A program made the position numbers and the translations under genes. A stretch of DNA of 64,000 bases from Anaeromicropila populeti (GTDB lineage Bacteria > Bacillota > Clostridia > Lachnospirales > Lachnospiraceae): assembly GCF_900112775.1 (NCBI RefSeq), contig NZ_FOYZ01000002.1, positions 124,001 through 188,000 of the forward strand. The letters run 5' to 3'. The notes beneath the pieces were generated by a model that had not been told where the DNA came from, made no database searches, and saw nothing but the letters and a program-made list of their open reading frames with translations. Positions 33,351-41,466 of this stretch are shown in pieces; position 1 is the first letter of the stretch; the number at the start of each line of letters is the position of its first letter.

Positions 33351-34238
33351 ATGGCTGTCAATGATGAAATCAAGCAGTTTTTTGAACAGTATAAGAACAT
33401 AGAATCAGCTTGGAGTTTTAAAGACGGCTGCATACTACTAAGTTGTGTAGAAATGTATCAGGCAACGCAGGACTTATTTTATAGAGACTTTGTTTTTGAG
33501 TACATGAATGACCTTATGTGTAATAAGCATACAAGGATGGAAGGCTGCACAGATAAGTTGAAAATTATAGATATTTATTACGGGAAAGTATTACTGTGGA
33601 TGTATCATGTATCATTGAAGGACGAGTACAAAAAGGCAGTTGAAGAACTGATTAAACCGTTACGAGCAAAGATTGAAAAGCAAAGCATTCAATTAGAAAC
33701 TGGTTTACAGGATGCAAGTGAGGCCTTCTTGCATGAATGGTATATCACCCAATCGTTTTATGTGGAATATGAAACAGTTTTTGGATATAAAGAGCATTAC
33801 AGTGACATATTAAAAGAATTTGAAAAGGTGAATAACATAATATTTAATTCAGAAGTAAATGTTTCTCAGGAAGTTGACTTGAGAATAATAGAATTATATT
33901 TAATGACGCTGATAGATACTTTAAATGTAATGTCCATGGAAATCTTCGAGTATTATAAGGCGTTAGAAGAAATGTTTAAAAAAGCATTGAATTATTTTTT
34001 AAAAAGTGATTTTAGAAGGACATCAAATTCTGCACCGGCTGCATATGCAATTTTAAAAGCTTGTAATAAAGGTGTCTTACTTTCAGAAAAATATTGGTTT
34101 ATTGGAGAGGAGCTTCTCGATAGTCTTATTCAGAATAAATTAGATTTTAGGGATTTACTTAGCTCAGATGTATCTGCTGGTTATTTAGATACAAGTGCAA
34201 TAATTATGGCGTATGCACAGTTTATAAGCAAACAATGA
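33351..34238 (+). CDS. GH105-like protein lacking catalytic Asp residues; function unknown
   Basis: A 295-residue soluble, helix-rich protein without signal peptide. Its order of blocks follows the GH105 six-hairpin (unsaturated rhamnogalacturonyl hydrolase) fold: WSFKDGCILLSCVEMYQAT, YYGKVLLWMYHVSLKDEYKKAV, FLHEWYITQSFYVEYETVF, and SNSAPAAYAILKACNKGVLL. GH105 enzymes carry an Asp in an MWxDG segment and another in an LDNI segment; here those places read FLHEW (His128) and KIIDI. It is also shorter than the usual 360-370 residues. Start ATG 33351 is six bases after AGGAG; ATG 33345 abuts the site. It lies between binding protein and permease genes. The relation is my alignment by eye. Confidence 0.6.
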   Translation: MAVNDEIKQFFEQYKNIESAWSFKDGCILLSCVEMYQATQDLFYRDFVFEYMNDLMCNKHTRMEGCTDKLKIIDIYYGKVLLWMYHVSLKDEYKKAVEELIKPLRAKIEKQSIQLETGLQDASEAFLHEWYITQSFYVEYETVFGYKEHYSDILKEFEKVNNIIFNSEVNVSQEVDLRIIELYLMTLIDTLNVMSMEIFEYYKALEEMFKKALNYFLKSDFRRTSNSAPAAYAILKACNKGVLLSEKYWFIGEELLDSLIQNKLDFRDLLSSDVSAGYLDTSAIIMAYAQFISKQ

Positions 34239-34266
34239 ATTTAAAAATTTAGAATGGGGTGTTTTT

Positions 34267-35208
34267 ATGAGCGCAAGCGCAGTTGCTGGTAAGGATATAA
34301 AGCAACCAATTAAAAAAAGAACCTTTAAAAAGGTGTGTAAAGATAATGCTGGATTTCTCTTTATCTTACCATGGTTAATCGGTTTTATCTGGTTCAAGCT
34401 ATATCCTTTTGGTTCATCACTGATTTATAGTTTTTCAGATCAACATTTATTTAATGGAGTCACAAAGTGGGGACTCATGAATTATCAGGATATTTTTGAA
34501 AGTACAAAAATAATGAGAGCGTTTACTGTTACATTTAAATATGCTTTCTTAACTGTTCCACTAAAATTAGTTGCTGCATTGTTTATTGCGTATATCTTGA
34601 ACTTTAAGATTAAGGGAGTAAACTTATTTAGAACGGCTTACTATATTCCTTCTATTTTAGGTGGTTCTGTTGCAATTGCTGTTTTATGGAAAGCGTTATT
34701 TAAGGATGATGGATTGTTAAACACACTATTAGGCATCTTTGGTATAAATGGAATACCATGGTTAAGCGATCCAAAATATGCATTATTTATTATTTGTTTG
34801 TTGAGAGTATGGCAGTTCGGTTCCGCGATGGTTATTTTTCTAGCGGCTTTAAAGGGTGTGCCACAGGATTTATATGAGGCTGCATCTATAGATGGAGCAG
34901 GTAAATGGCGTCAGTTTTTCAGTATTACAGTGCCAATGATTACTCCGGTTATTTTTTATAACTTAGTTACGCAATTATGCCAGGCATTTCAGGAGTTTAA
35001 TGGACCATATATCATTACTAACGGTGGTCCTAGAAATTCTACAACATTAATATCACTTTTAATTTATAATAGTGCATTTAGAGCTCACGAAATGGGGGCT
35101 GCCAGTGCTATGGCATGGGTGATGTTTATCGTTATTATGATATTCACAGTAATTTCATTCTTAAGTCAGAAATATTGGGTATATTATTCTGATGAAGATG
35201 GGAGGTAA
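34267..35208 (+). CDS. Sugar ABC transporter permease, UgpA/LplB type
   Basis: A 313-residue MalF-type permease with six predicted membrane helices after a basic cytoplasmic N-terminus of about 30 residues. It begins FIWFKLYPFGSSLIYSF and has the EAA loop LYEAASIDGAGKWRQFFSITVPMITP, where the ATPase docks. TNGGPRNSTTLISLLIY is typical of the family. It pairs with the next gene, 6 bp away. No ATPase gene lies in the cluster; a shared one elsewhere (MsmK type) is expected. Confidence 0.92.
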   Translation: MSASAVAGKDIKQPIKKRTFKKVCKDNAGFLFILPWLIGFIWFKLYPFGSSLIYSFSDQHLFNGVTKWGLMNYQDIFESTKIMRAFTVTFKYAFLTVPLKLVAALFIAYILNFKIKGVNLFRTAYYIPSILGGSVAIAVLWKALFKDDGLLNTLLGIFGINGIPWLSDPKYALFIICLLRVWQFGSAMVIFLAALKGVPQDLYEAASIDGAGKWRQFFSITVPMITPVIFYNLVTQLCQAFQEFNGPYIITNGGPRNSTTLISLLIYNSAFRAHEMGAASAMAWVMFIVIMIFTVISFLSQKYWVYYSDEDGR

Positions 35209-35214
35209 TTAAAA

Positions 35215-36072
35215 ATGACATTGGGTAAAAAGAAATATTTAGCAACATTTTTAAAATATGCTGTTTTAATTATTGTTGGATTTATCATGGTTTATCCGTT
35301 ATTGTGGATGATATCGGCAACCTTTAAAACAAACAATGAAATATTTAGCGGTATTTCATTGTGGGTAAATGATCCAACATTTAGTGGTTATAAAAATGCA
35401 TTTAAAAGCTATGGTGGTGATATTAATATTATGACTGCCATGATTAATACTTATAAATATGTTATTCCTAAGGTTGTATTTACAATTATTTCAGCAACTG
35501 TTACAGCATATGGATTTGCCAGATTTAATTTCAAAGGAAAAAGTTTTCTGTTTGCAGTTATGATGTCAACCTTATTTTTGCCACAGGTAGTTTTGAATAT
35601 ACCTCAATATATGATGTATAGTAAAATGGGCTGGATTGATTCTAAATGGTATCTTCCTATTATAGTACCTACCCTATTTGCTATTGATACTTATTTCGTC
35701 TTTATGTTAATTCAGTTTTTACGTAATATTCCAAAAGAACTTGAAGAGGCAGCGGAAATTGATGGTTGTAACGTAGTACAGACACTTGTTAAGATTATTG
35801 TACCAATGTTAAAGCCAGCTATCGTATCTTGTGCGTTGTTCCAGTTCATGTGGTCGAACAATGACTTTATGGGACCATTGCTTTATGTTAAAACACCTGC
35901 ACGCTATCCAGCAGCAATTTTTGTTAAGTTGTCTATGGACGGTGATGTTGGTTTCCAATGGAACCGTGTATTAGCAATATCATTAATATCCATTATTCCT
36001 TCTCTGATTATCTTCTTTTTGGCTCAGAATTCCTTTGTAGAAGGTATTTCAGCAGGTAGTGTTAAGGGATAA
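35215..36072 (+). CDS. Sugar ABC transporter permease, UgpE/MalG type
   Basis: A 285-residue MalG-type permease with six membrane helices. The EAA loop reads KELEEAAEIDGCNVVQTLVKIIVPMLKPA. It ends AQNSFVEGISAGSVKG, the usual closing pattern of these subunits. GGGAGGTAATTAAAA precedes the ATG. It works with the permease at 34267 and the binding protein at 31904. The polygalacturonase gene follows after 20 bp. Confidence 0.92.
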   Translation: MTLGKKKYLATFLKYAVLIIVGFIMVYPLLWMISATFKTNNEIFSGISLWVNDPTFSGYKNAFKSYGGDINIMTAMINTYKYVIPKVVFTIISATVTAYGFARFNFKGKSFLFAVMMSTLFLPQVVLNIPQYMMYSKMGWIDSKWYLPIIVPTLFAIDTYFVFMLIQFLRNIPKELEEAAEIDGCNVVQTLVKIIVPMLKPAIVSCALFQFMWSNNDFMGPLLYVKTPARYPAAIFVKLSMDGDVGFQWNRVLAISLISIIPSLIIFFLAQNSFVEGISAGSVKG

Positions 36073-36092
36073 GGAATAGAAAGTGAGAGAAA

Positions 36093-37652
36093 ATGAAACT
36101 TAATTTAATTATGAAATCTGCAAGAAATGCAGTAATTGAAATTGAGGATGGTGGAGTTTTCTATTGCAAGGAAGAATACAGGTTAGTTGTAAATAATATA
36201 GAATATGGTACTACAAATCAAGTAGTAACCAGTCTGACAGATTTAAAACCCTCTACTCATTACATGATAAGGGTAGAGGGCTCTCTGAATCAATCAGAAG
36301 CAATTGAATTTACGACAGACTATGAATATGTAACTCTTAACGTAAAGGCATTTGGGGCAAAGGGAGACGGCTTATCTGACGATACTTCTTTTATTCAAAC
36401 AGCAATTTTAGCATGCCCCAAGGACGGAAGAGTACTAATTCCAGCTGGTAATTATTTGGTTACCAGCTTATTTTTAAAAAGCAATATAAAACTTGAACTT
36501 GAAAAGGGTGCAGTACTGGTGGCTATCACTGATCGCAGCAGATTTGCTGTATTACCTGGATTAATTGAAAGCTATGATGAAAAGAGTGAATATAATCTTG
36601 GTACATGGGAAGGGAATCCACTTCCGATGTTTTCTTCCATTATTACAGGAATTGAAGTTGAAAATGTAATGATTTATGGACAAGGGACAATTCATGGAAT
36701 GGCAAGCTTTGATAACTGGTGGGAAAATGCTAAGCTTATGAGAGGTGCATTTCGACCAAGACTGTTGTTTTTAAACCATTGTAAAAATGTTACGGTGCAG
36801 GGAATTACTTTTAAGGACAGTCCATCGTGGACAATTCATCCTTATTTTAGTGAAAATTTAAGTTTTTATAATTTATTTATTAATAACCCAGCAGATTCTC
36901 CTAACACAGATGGATTGGATCCAGAATCATGCAGAGATGTAACGATTATGGGCGTGCACTTTTCCCTAGGTGATGATTGTATTGCGGTGAAATCCGGAAA
37001 GCTTTATATGGGTGCAAAATATAAAGTTCCATCCGAAAATATTTTAATTAGGCAGTGCTTAATGGAAAATGGACATGGAGCAGTTACGGTTGGAAGTGAA
37101 ATGGCTGGCGGCATAAGAAAGTTGGTTGTCAAAGACTGTATTTTTCAGAATACGGACAGAGGTCTGCGTATTAAAACCAGAAGAGGCAGAGGTAAGCAGG
37201 CTGTAATTGAAGATGTTATATTTGAAAATATAACTATGAATCATGTCCTATCTCCTTTTGTGGCAAACAGCTTCTATTTTTGTGATCCAGATGGACATTC
37301 AGAGTATGTGAAAAGTAAAGAATGCCTTCCTGTTGATGACAGAACACCTCATATAAAGAGTTTGTTTTTTAGAAATATTACTTGTGAAAATTGTCATTAT
37401 GCAGTAGCTTATTTTTGTGGTTTGCCTGAAAAGAAAATTGATATGATTGAAATGACAAATATTACAGCTACCTTTGCAGATAATCCAGAACAAGGTATTC
37501 CGGCCATGATGGATGATATTGAGCCATGTAGCAGGCTGGGAATTTACGCATATAATGTTACTACATTACTATTAAATAATGTTCATATCTCAGGAAATGC
37601 TGGAGAAACCATTCAGCTGGAAAATGTAGATTCTGTTCAGCAGAACAAATAG
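36093..37652 (+). CDS. Cytoplasmic GH28 polygalacturonase (exo-type candidate)
   Basis: A 519-residue glycoside hydrolase family 28 protein. Residues about 1-78 look like a fibronectin-III-like beta domain (LTDLKPSTHYMIRVEG). The right-handed beta-helix starts at LNVKAFGAKGDGLSDDT, the usual GH28/pectate-lyase-like entry. All catalytic motifs are present: NTD (271-273), DD (294-295), GHG (327-329), RIK (359-361), with Asp273, 294 and 295 catalytic by family knowledge. There is no signal peptide, so it should act inside the cell on imported oligogalacturonides, releasing galacturonate for UxaC. Confidence 0.92.
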   Translation: MKLNLIMKSARNAVIEIEDGGVFYCKEEYRLVVNNIEYGTTNQVVTSLTDLKPSTHYMIRVEGSLNQSEAIEFTTDYEYVTLNVKAFGAKGDGLSDDTSFIQTAILACPKDGRVLIPAGNYLVTSLFLKSNIKLELEKGAVLVAITDRSRFAVLPGLIESYDEKSEYNLGTWEGNPLPMFSSIITGIEVENVMIYGQGTIHGMASFDNWWENAKLMRGAFRPRLLFLNHCKNVTVQGITFKDSPSWTIHPYFSENLSFYNLFINNPADSPNTDGLDPESCRDVTIMGVHFSLGDDCIAVKSGKLYMGAKYKVPSENILIRQCLMENGHGAVTVGSEMAGGIRKLVVKDCIFQNTDRGLRIKTRRGRGKQAVIEDVIFENITMNHVLSPFVANSFYFCDPDGHSEYVKSKECLPVDDRTPHIKSLFFRNITCENCHYAVAYFCGLPEKKIDMIEMTNITATFADNPEQGIPAMMDDIEPCSRLGIYAYNVTTLLLNNVHISGNAGETIQLENVDSVQQNK

Positions 37653-37686
37653 AGTATAGATGAGATAAGGAAAGGTTAGAATCGAT

Positions 37687-38529
37687 ATGCAGATAGGAAT
37701 TCGTTTACATGATACAATTAATTTACCATTAGAAGAACGCCTGGCTGTAGTGAAGGAACAGAAGTTTCAGTGCGCACATCTGGCACTTAGTAAAGTAATA
37801 AAAGAATATTCTGTGGCAAATGAGGCATTAACACCTGGTTTTGCCATGTATCTGAAAAAACTCTTTAATCAATATGAAATTGATATCGCGGTATTAGGAT
37901 GCTATTTAAATCTGGCAAATCCAAATGCAGATAAACTTGAAAAAATTAAGGAAACTTACATGGCAAATATCCGATTTGCTTCCATTTTAGGCTGTGGCGT
38001 TGTTGGTACGGAAACAGGAGCCCCCAATGAAGCATATCAATATGAACCTGCTTGTAGAAGTGAAGAAGCATTAAATTTTTTTATAGATAATCTGAGTACA
38101 GTAGTAGCATATGCAGAAAGTATGGGAGTAGTTGTAGCAATTGAACCTGTATGGAAGCATATTGTGTATAATCCTCTTCGTGCAAAAGAAGTTTTAGACA
38201 GAATTCAGTCGCCTAATTTGCAAATAATTTTAGATCCAGTTAATCTGCTTGGAATTGAAAATTATATGAATCAGCAAGAAGTTATAGCAGAAGCAATTGA
38301 AGTATTAGGAGATTATGTGTCTGTTGTTCATATTAAAGACTTTATCGTGGATAACAGGGAACTTGTATCTGTTGCGGCAGGTACTGGATTAATGAAATAT
38401 GACAAGATTATAGAGTTTATTAAGAAAAAGAAGCCACACATTCATGTTACATTGGAAAACACAGTTCCTGCTAATGCTGTAGAAGCTAGAAAGTATATAC
38501 AGAGACTGTGGAACGAATGCTGTGAGTAA
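37687..38529 (+). CDS. Sugar phosphate isomerase/epimerase-like TIM-barrel protein
   Basis: A 280-residue member of the AP-endonuclease-2/xylose isomerase-like TIM barrel family. Strand-end residues fit metal binding: GTETGAP, VVVAIEPVW (Glu), LQIILDPVNLL (Asp), VSVVHIKDF (His, Lys, Asp) and HVTLEN (Glu). It may isomerise or epimerise an uncommon pectin-derived sugar or uronate. It closes the pectin operon 34 bp after GH28, with GGAAAGG before the ATG. The exact substrate is unknown. Confidence 0.8.
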   Translation: MQIGIRLHDTINLPLEERLAVVKEQKFQCAHLALSKVIKEYSVANEALTPGFAMYLKKLFNQYEIDIAVLGCYLNLANPNADKLEKIKETYMANIRFASILGCGVVGTETGAPNEAYQYEPACRSEEALNFFIDNLSTVVAYAESMGVVVAIEPVWKHIVYNPLRAKEVLDRIQSPNLQIILDPVNLLGIENYMNQQEVIAEAIEVLGDYVSVVHIKDFIVDNRELVSVAAGTGLMKYDKIIEFIKKKKPHIHVTLENTVPANAVEARKYIQRLWNECCE

Positions 38530-38574
38530 ATGAGTCAGAACTAGAGTATAACGGATAATCTGATATATCCAAAT

Positions 38575-38603
38575 ACATACTTAGGTTAACCTCTGCATAC
38601 AAT
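38575..38603 (+). promoter_or_regulatory. Candidate sigma-E-type promoter of spoIIID
   Basis: CATACAAT (38596-38603) matches the mother-cell sigma-E -10 consensus; ACATACT (38575-38581) lies 14 bp upstream and agrees at five of seven -35 positions. Known spoIIID genes are transcribed by sigma-E. Confidence 0.5.
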
Positions 38604-38628
38604 GTAAAAACAAGTATTGTAGGGGGTC

Positions 38629-38644
38629 TTCCGAGGCTTCGGAG
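38629..38644 (+). promoter_or_regulatory. Hairpin enclosing the spoIIID ribosome site
   Basis: TTCCGA (38629-38634) can pair with TCGGAG (38639-38644) around GGCT. The 3' arm contains the GGAG ribosome site, seven bases before the ATG. Folding would hide the site. Confidence 0.4.
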
Positions 38645-38651
38645 CTTAAAT

Positions 38652-38921
38652 ATGAAAGGATATATTGAAGAAAGAGCTGTAGATATTGCGAACTACATTA
38701 TTGACTTTAATGCAACTGTCAGACAGACAGCAAAGCAATTTGGCATATCAAAATCTACAGTACATAAAGATGTGACCGAAAGGTTAGTTCAGATTAATCC
38801 GACTTTAGCCAGTAAGGCAAGAATTGTACTTGACTTAAACAAGTCAGAGAGGCATATACGTGGAGGACTGGCAACAAAGGAGAAATATCTGCACAAACAG
38901 CAGTGCAATACAAGGTATTAG
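38652..38921 (+). CDS. spoIIID: Sporulation transcription regulator SpoIIID
   Basis: An 89-residue DNA-binding protein of usual SpoIIID length. It opens with the conserved IEERAVDIANYIIDFNATVRQTAKQFGISKSTVHKDV, which contains the helix-turn-helix, and continues NPTLASKARIVLDLNKSERHIRGGLATKEKY. In endospore formers it acts in the mother cell to switch gene sets during engulfment. Its presence indicates a spore-forming lineage. It stands alone between the pectin operon and the leftward DUF4349 operon, with a shared terminator on its right. Confidence 0.96.
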   Translation: MKGYIEERAVDIANYIIDFNATVRQTAKQFGISKSTVHKDVTERLVQINPTLASKARIVLDLNKSERHIRGGLATKEKYLHKQQCNTRY

Positions 38922-38947
38922 TAATCGAATCACTGGGAATACAAATA

Positions 38948-38986
38948 CGGCTGCACGATAGGATAATAATGGGTATCGTGCAGCCG
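38948..38986. terminator. Terminator-like hairpin between convergent spoIIID and DUF4349 operon
   Basis: CGGCTGCACGATA (38948-38960) and TATCGTGCAGCCG (38974-38986) form a perfect 13 bp stem. Flanking T runs are short on both strands, so it may end transcripts from either side only partly. Confidence 0.7.
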
Positions 38987-39007
38987 CTATTTAATGAACA
39001 AATAAGT

Positions 39008-39991
39008 TTACTTGTTATCCTCTGTATTTTCGGCAGTTTTTTTGCTTTTTACTTTTATTATCTTATAAATACGATATAGGATAAAAATAAAAATGCCCCA
39101 TAATATAATGTAAGGAATATTACTAATGAAAACTACAAGTATATTAGTTAATCCATCTGCAATTTCAATTATGTTATTTTTAAAATTCTCTGCAATTTCC
39201 TCAAAAGCCCCAGGATTTTCCTCCGCTATTTCCTCATCCTTGACTTCGTATAAATCTAAAGTAACAGTACTATAGGTAACTTGATTTTGCAATGCACGTA
39301 ATGAGGATTCGTAGGATTCGATTTCATAGCGTACCTGTGTAATCTGGCTTTGAATAGTAAATATGTCTTGTAAATCCGCAGACTCTTCCAACAGTTTTAA
39401 TAATGCATTCAATTCAATTCTTAATGTTTTTACATGAGTTTCAAGATCTACATATTTTAATGTAACATCTTCCACAGAGTCTTTTCTGTTAACTATGTTA
39501 CCTAATCCAGATAAATCATCAATAAAATCGTTTAGGCTTGCCTGTGGTATACGAATTACCATATGTCCATTCTTTTCTGTTTCTTCTCCATAGCTGGTTC
39601 CATTTATGTTGGTTTGATCAAAGTAGCCTCCATAAAAGTTTACTCGCGTATTAATTGTTGAAATCATGCTTTGAAACGTTTTTGTCTCAATATCCATATA
39701 AACATTTTTAATTAGCTTTCTCGTATCAATAACGGCATCTGTAATAGTGGAGGATTCAGTTGTATTTGTGTCACCAGCTGTTTCGGGCTCTGCCGCTTCA
39801 TCAGCAACGGTTATCTTTTCGTCAAAATCTGTTTCATAGGAGACACCGTTTTCTAATGACTGACTTTCCGAAGTTTGATCTTGAGTCATCTCATAAGGGG
39901 TACTGTCTTTTTTACTGCTGCACCCCAAAAGGCCTGCGGTAAGAAAAGCTGTTATTAGAATAAAATAAAAATAGCGTACAAGATATTTCAT
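39008..39991 (-). CDS. DUF4349-family lipoprotein
   Basis: A 327-residue exported protein. KYLVRYFYFILITAFLTAGLLGC is a lipoprotein signal (Cys near residue 24), followed by a Glu/Thr/Ser-rich linker. Residues about 85-285 match the DUF4349 domain: RKLIKNVYMDIETKTF, GGYFDQTNING, MVIRIPQASLNDFIDDL, then a coiled-coil-like helix (LETHVKTLRIELNALLKLLEES...IESYESSLRALQNQV). A final membrane helix (PYIILWGIFIFILYRIYKI) ends in a basic tail. GAGGAAG precedes ATG 39991. It is the third gene of a sigma/anti-sigma operon and may be a surface sensor or output of it. Confidence 0.85.
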   Translation of the reverse strand: MKYLVRYFYFILITAFLTAGLLGCSSKKDSTPYEMTQDQTSESQSLENGVSYETDFDEKITVADEAAEPETAGDTNTTESSTITDAVIDTRKLIKNVYMDIETKTFQSMISTINTRVNFYGGYFDQTNINGTSYGEETEKNGHMVIRIPQASLNDFIDDLSGLGNIVNRKDSVEDVTLKYVDLETHVKTLRIELNALLKLLEESADLQDIFTIQSQITQVRYEIESYESSLRALQNQVTYSTVTLDLYEVKDEEIAEENPGAFEEIAENFKNNIIEIADGLTNILVVFISNIPYIILWGIFIFILYRIYKIIKVKSKKTAENTEDNK

Positions 39992-40010
39992 AAAAATCTT
40001 CCTCTCAATC

Positions 40011-40700
40011 TTATTTTGGATTTTCTGCAACGAAATCTGCTTCATATAACTGGTCTTGGTATAAAAGCCTAAGACGATAGTGGTTTGAGGCAGTATAAAC
40101 AGCAGATGTGTCCAGATAATAGGTTTTGGTTACATATTGGTGGCCAGAAATAGAAACAGCCTCACCACAATTTAAAGCAAATTCATAATTAATAGATTCC
40201 CAGCCAGATTCTGTTTCACCAAACAGTTCAAAGGATGGAGCTATAGATAGGGAATCGGATGTTACATTTTCAAAGGTAATTGTAACTTGAAGATACCCAT
40301 TGATTAAAGAAGCGGAATCAGCAGTTATTGTTATACTGCGTTGGTCACACGCAGATTCTGATGAATCATTAGCCAATTCGGTTTTATTGCAAGAGTCCTT
40401 TTTTTCTATGGATAAACTTTTTATAAATGCAAGTGCAAATAGTACATTCAAAACAATTGCAAAAGCCGCAGCAATTTTTAGATAAGAGGACAAGCGACGT
40501 TTTTCAAACAGTCCTTTTTTAGGCGGCTTCTTTTTAATTGAGTCACTAAGCTGAGAAATAGATACTACAAATTCTTCCGAAAAGTCATGCATTATTTTTA
40601 ATTCTCGTTCAGGCGGAATCTGCGCCAGTTCCTCCTCCATAATCTGATTTAGGACTTTTGACAGGAGTTCTGCCTCTGGCAAAGTATTACTATTTTTCAT
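40011..40700 (-). CDS. Putative anti-sigma factor, single-pass membrane protein
   Basis: A 229-residue protein: about 78 cytoplasmic residues (LLSKVLNQIMEEELAQIPPERELK...KKKPPKKGLFEKRR), one membrane helix (YLKIAAAFAIVLNVLFALAFI), and an extracellular beta-rich domain (ITITADSASLINGYLQVTITFENVTSDS...). Its ATG overlaps the ECF sigma gene by 11 bp and follows AGGAGG within it, the classic sigma/anti-sigma arrangement. I infer the anti-sigma role from topology and coupling; no zinc-binding anti-sigma motif (HxxxCxxC) is present. Confidence 0.6.
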   Translation of the reverse strand: MKNSNTLPEAELLSKVLNQIMEEELAQIPPERELKIMHDFSEEFVVSISQLSDSIKKKPPKKGLFEKRRLSSYLKIAAAFAIVLNVLFALAFIKSLSIEKKDSCNKTELANDSSESACDQRSITITADSASLINGYLQVTITFENVTSDSLSIAPSFELFGETESGWESINYEFALNCGEAVSISGHQYVTKTYYLDTSAVYTASNHYRLRLLYQDQLYEADFVAENPK

Positions 40701-41241
40701 GGAATCCAACCTCCTCCTCCAGCAGTTTCTGAAGCTTTTTTCTAGCTCTGAAAATACGCACATTTACTACCTTTTCTGTTACATTTAACAACTTTGCAAT
40801 CTCTTTGTCTGTAAGCTGATGAACATACTTGTATTCAAACACTATACGATAAATAGCATCCAGCTTTTTTACACAAATAAGCAAGGCTTTATAGTTGTCT
40901 TTGTGGATAAAATCACTTAACAAGTCTTGTTTTGTGGATAAGTCTTCGTAGGTATCTCCTAAAAATTCGTTTTGCCGTGTGCGTTTTCTAAGCAAGTCAA
41001 TTGCCTTATGTTTTACAATTGTAAAAATAAATTTTTTTGTCTGGCTGCTTGTAACTTCCCCAACCTTGTTCATGTGCATGGATAGAGAAAGAAATGCATC
41101 CTGCACAGCATCTTCTGCTAAATGAGGATCCACTACAATCTCATTTGCCACGTACCACATCATGTGTTTGTAACGTTGATATATTTCATTAAATTTGTCT
41201 TTATCCTCTGGTAAGTCAATTAAGGTGAGGAAAAGCAACAT
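40690..41241 (-). CDS. ECF-type RNA polymerase sigma factor
   Basis: A 183-residue sigma-70 family protein with only regions 2 and 4, the ECF plan. Region 2 lies about residues 12-85 (FNEIYQRYKHMMWYVANEIVVDPHLAEDAVQDAFLSL); region 4 about 120-178 (YRIVFEYKYVHQLTDKEIAKLLNVTEKVVNVRIFRARKKLQKLL). ATG 41241 is five bases after GGAGGTGG; an ATG at 41256 has no site. It heads the leftward operon with the putative anti-sigma and DUF4349 genes and is divergent from rnfC. Confidence 0.92.
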   Translation of the reverse strand: MLLFLTLIDLPEDKDKFNEIYQRYKHMMWYVANEIVVDPHLAEDAVQDAFLSLSMHMNKVGEVTSSQTKKFIFTIVKHKAIDLLRKRTRQNEFLGDTYEDLSTKQDLLSDFIHKDNYKALLICVKKLDAIYRIVFEYKYVHQLTDKEIAKLLNVTEKVVNVRIFRARKKLQKLLEEEVGFHEK

Positions 41242-41405
41242 GAGAACCACCTCCATGTCTTCGCTTTCTAACTATAAAAACGAAGAGTATTTAAACTTTA
41301 CTACAAGAATTATAAAAAATTTTTATAAAATAACTATATCAAAGACTGGAAGTGAATACAATAACATGTAACTTTTGTCACTTCAAAAATAACTTTAATT
41401 ACTTA

Positions 41406-41434
41406 TTTATAAAAATTATTAATTATGGTATAAT
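41406..41434 (+). promoter_or_regulatory. Promoter of the rnf operon (extended -10)
   Basis: TATAAT at 41429-41434 preceded by TGG gives an extended -10 (TGnTATAAT). A weak TTTATA -35 stands at 41406-41411 with 17 bp spacing. It is 32 bp before rnfC. Confidence 0.6.
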
Positions 41435-41466
41435 GGCATGAAAGCAATGTTTAAAGGAGGGATAAT

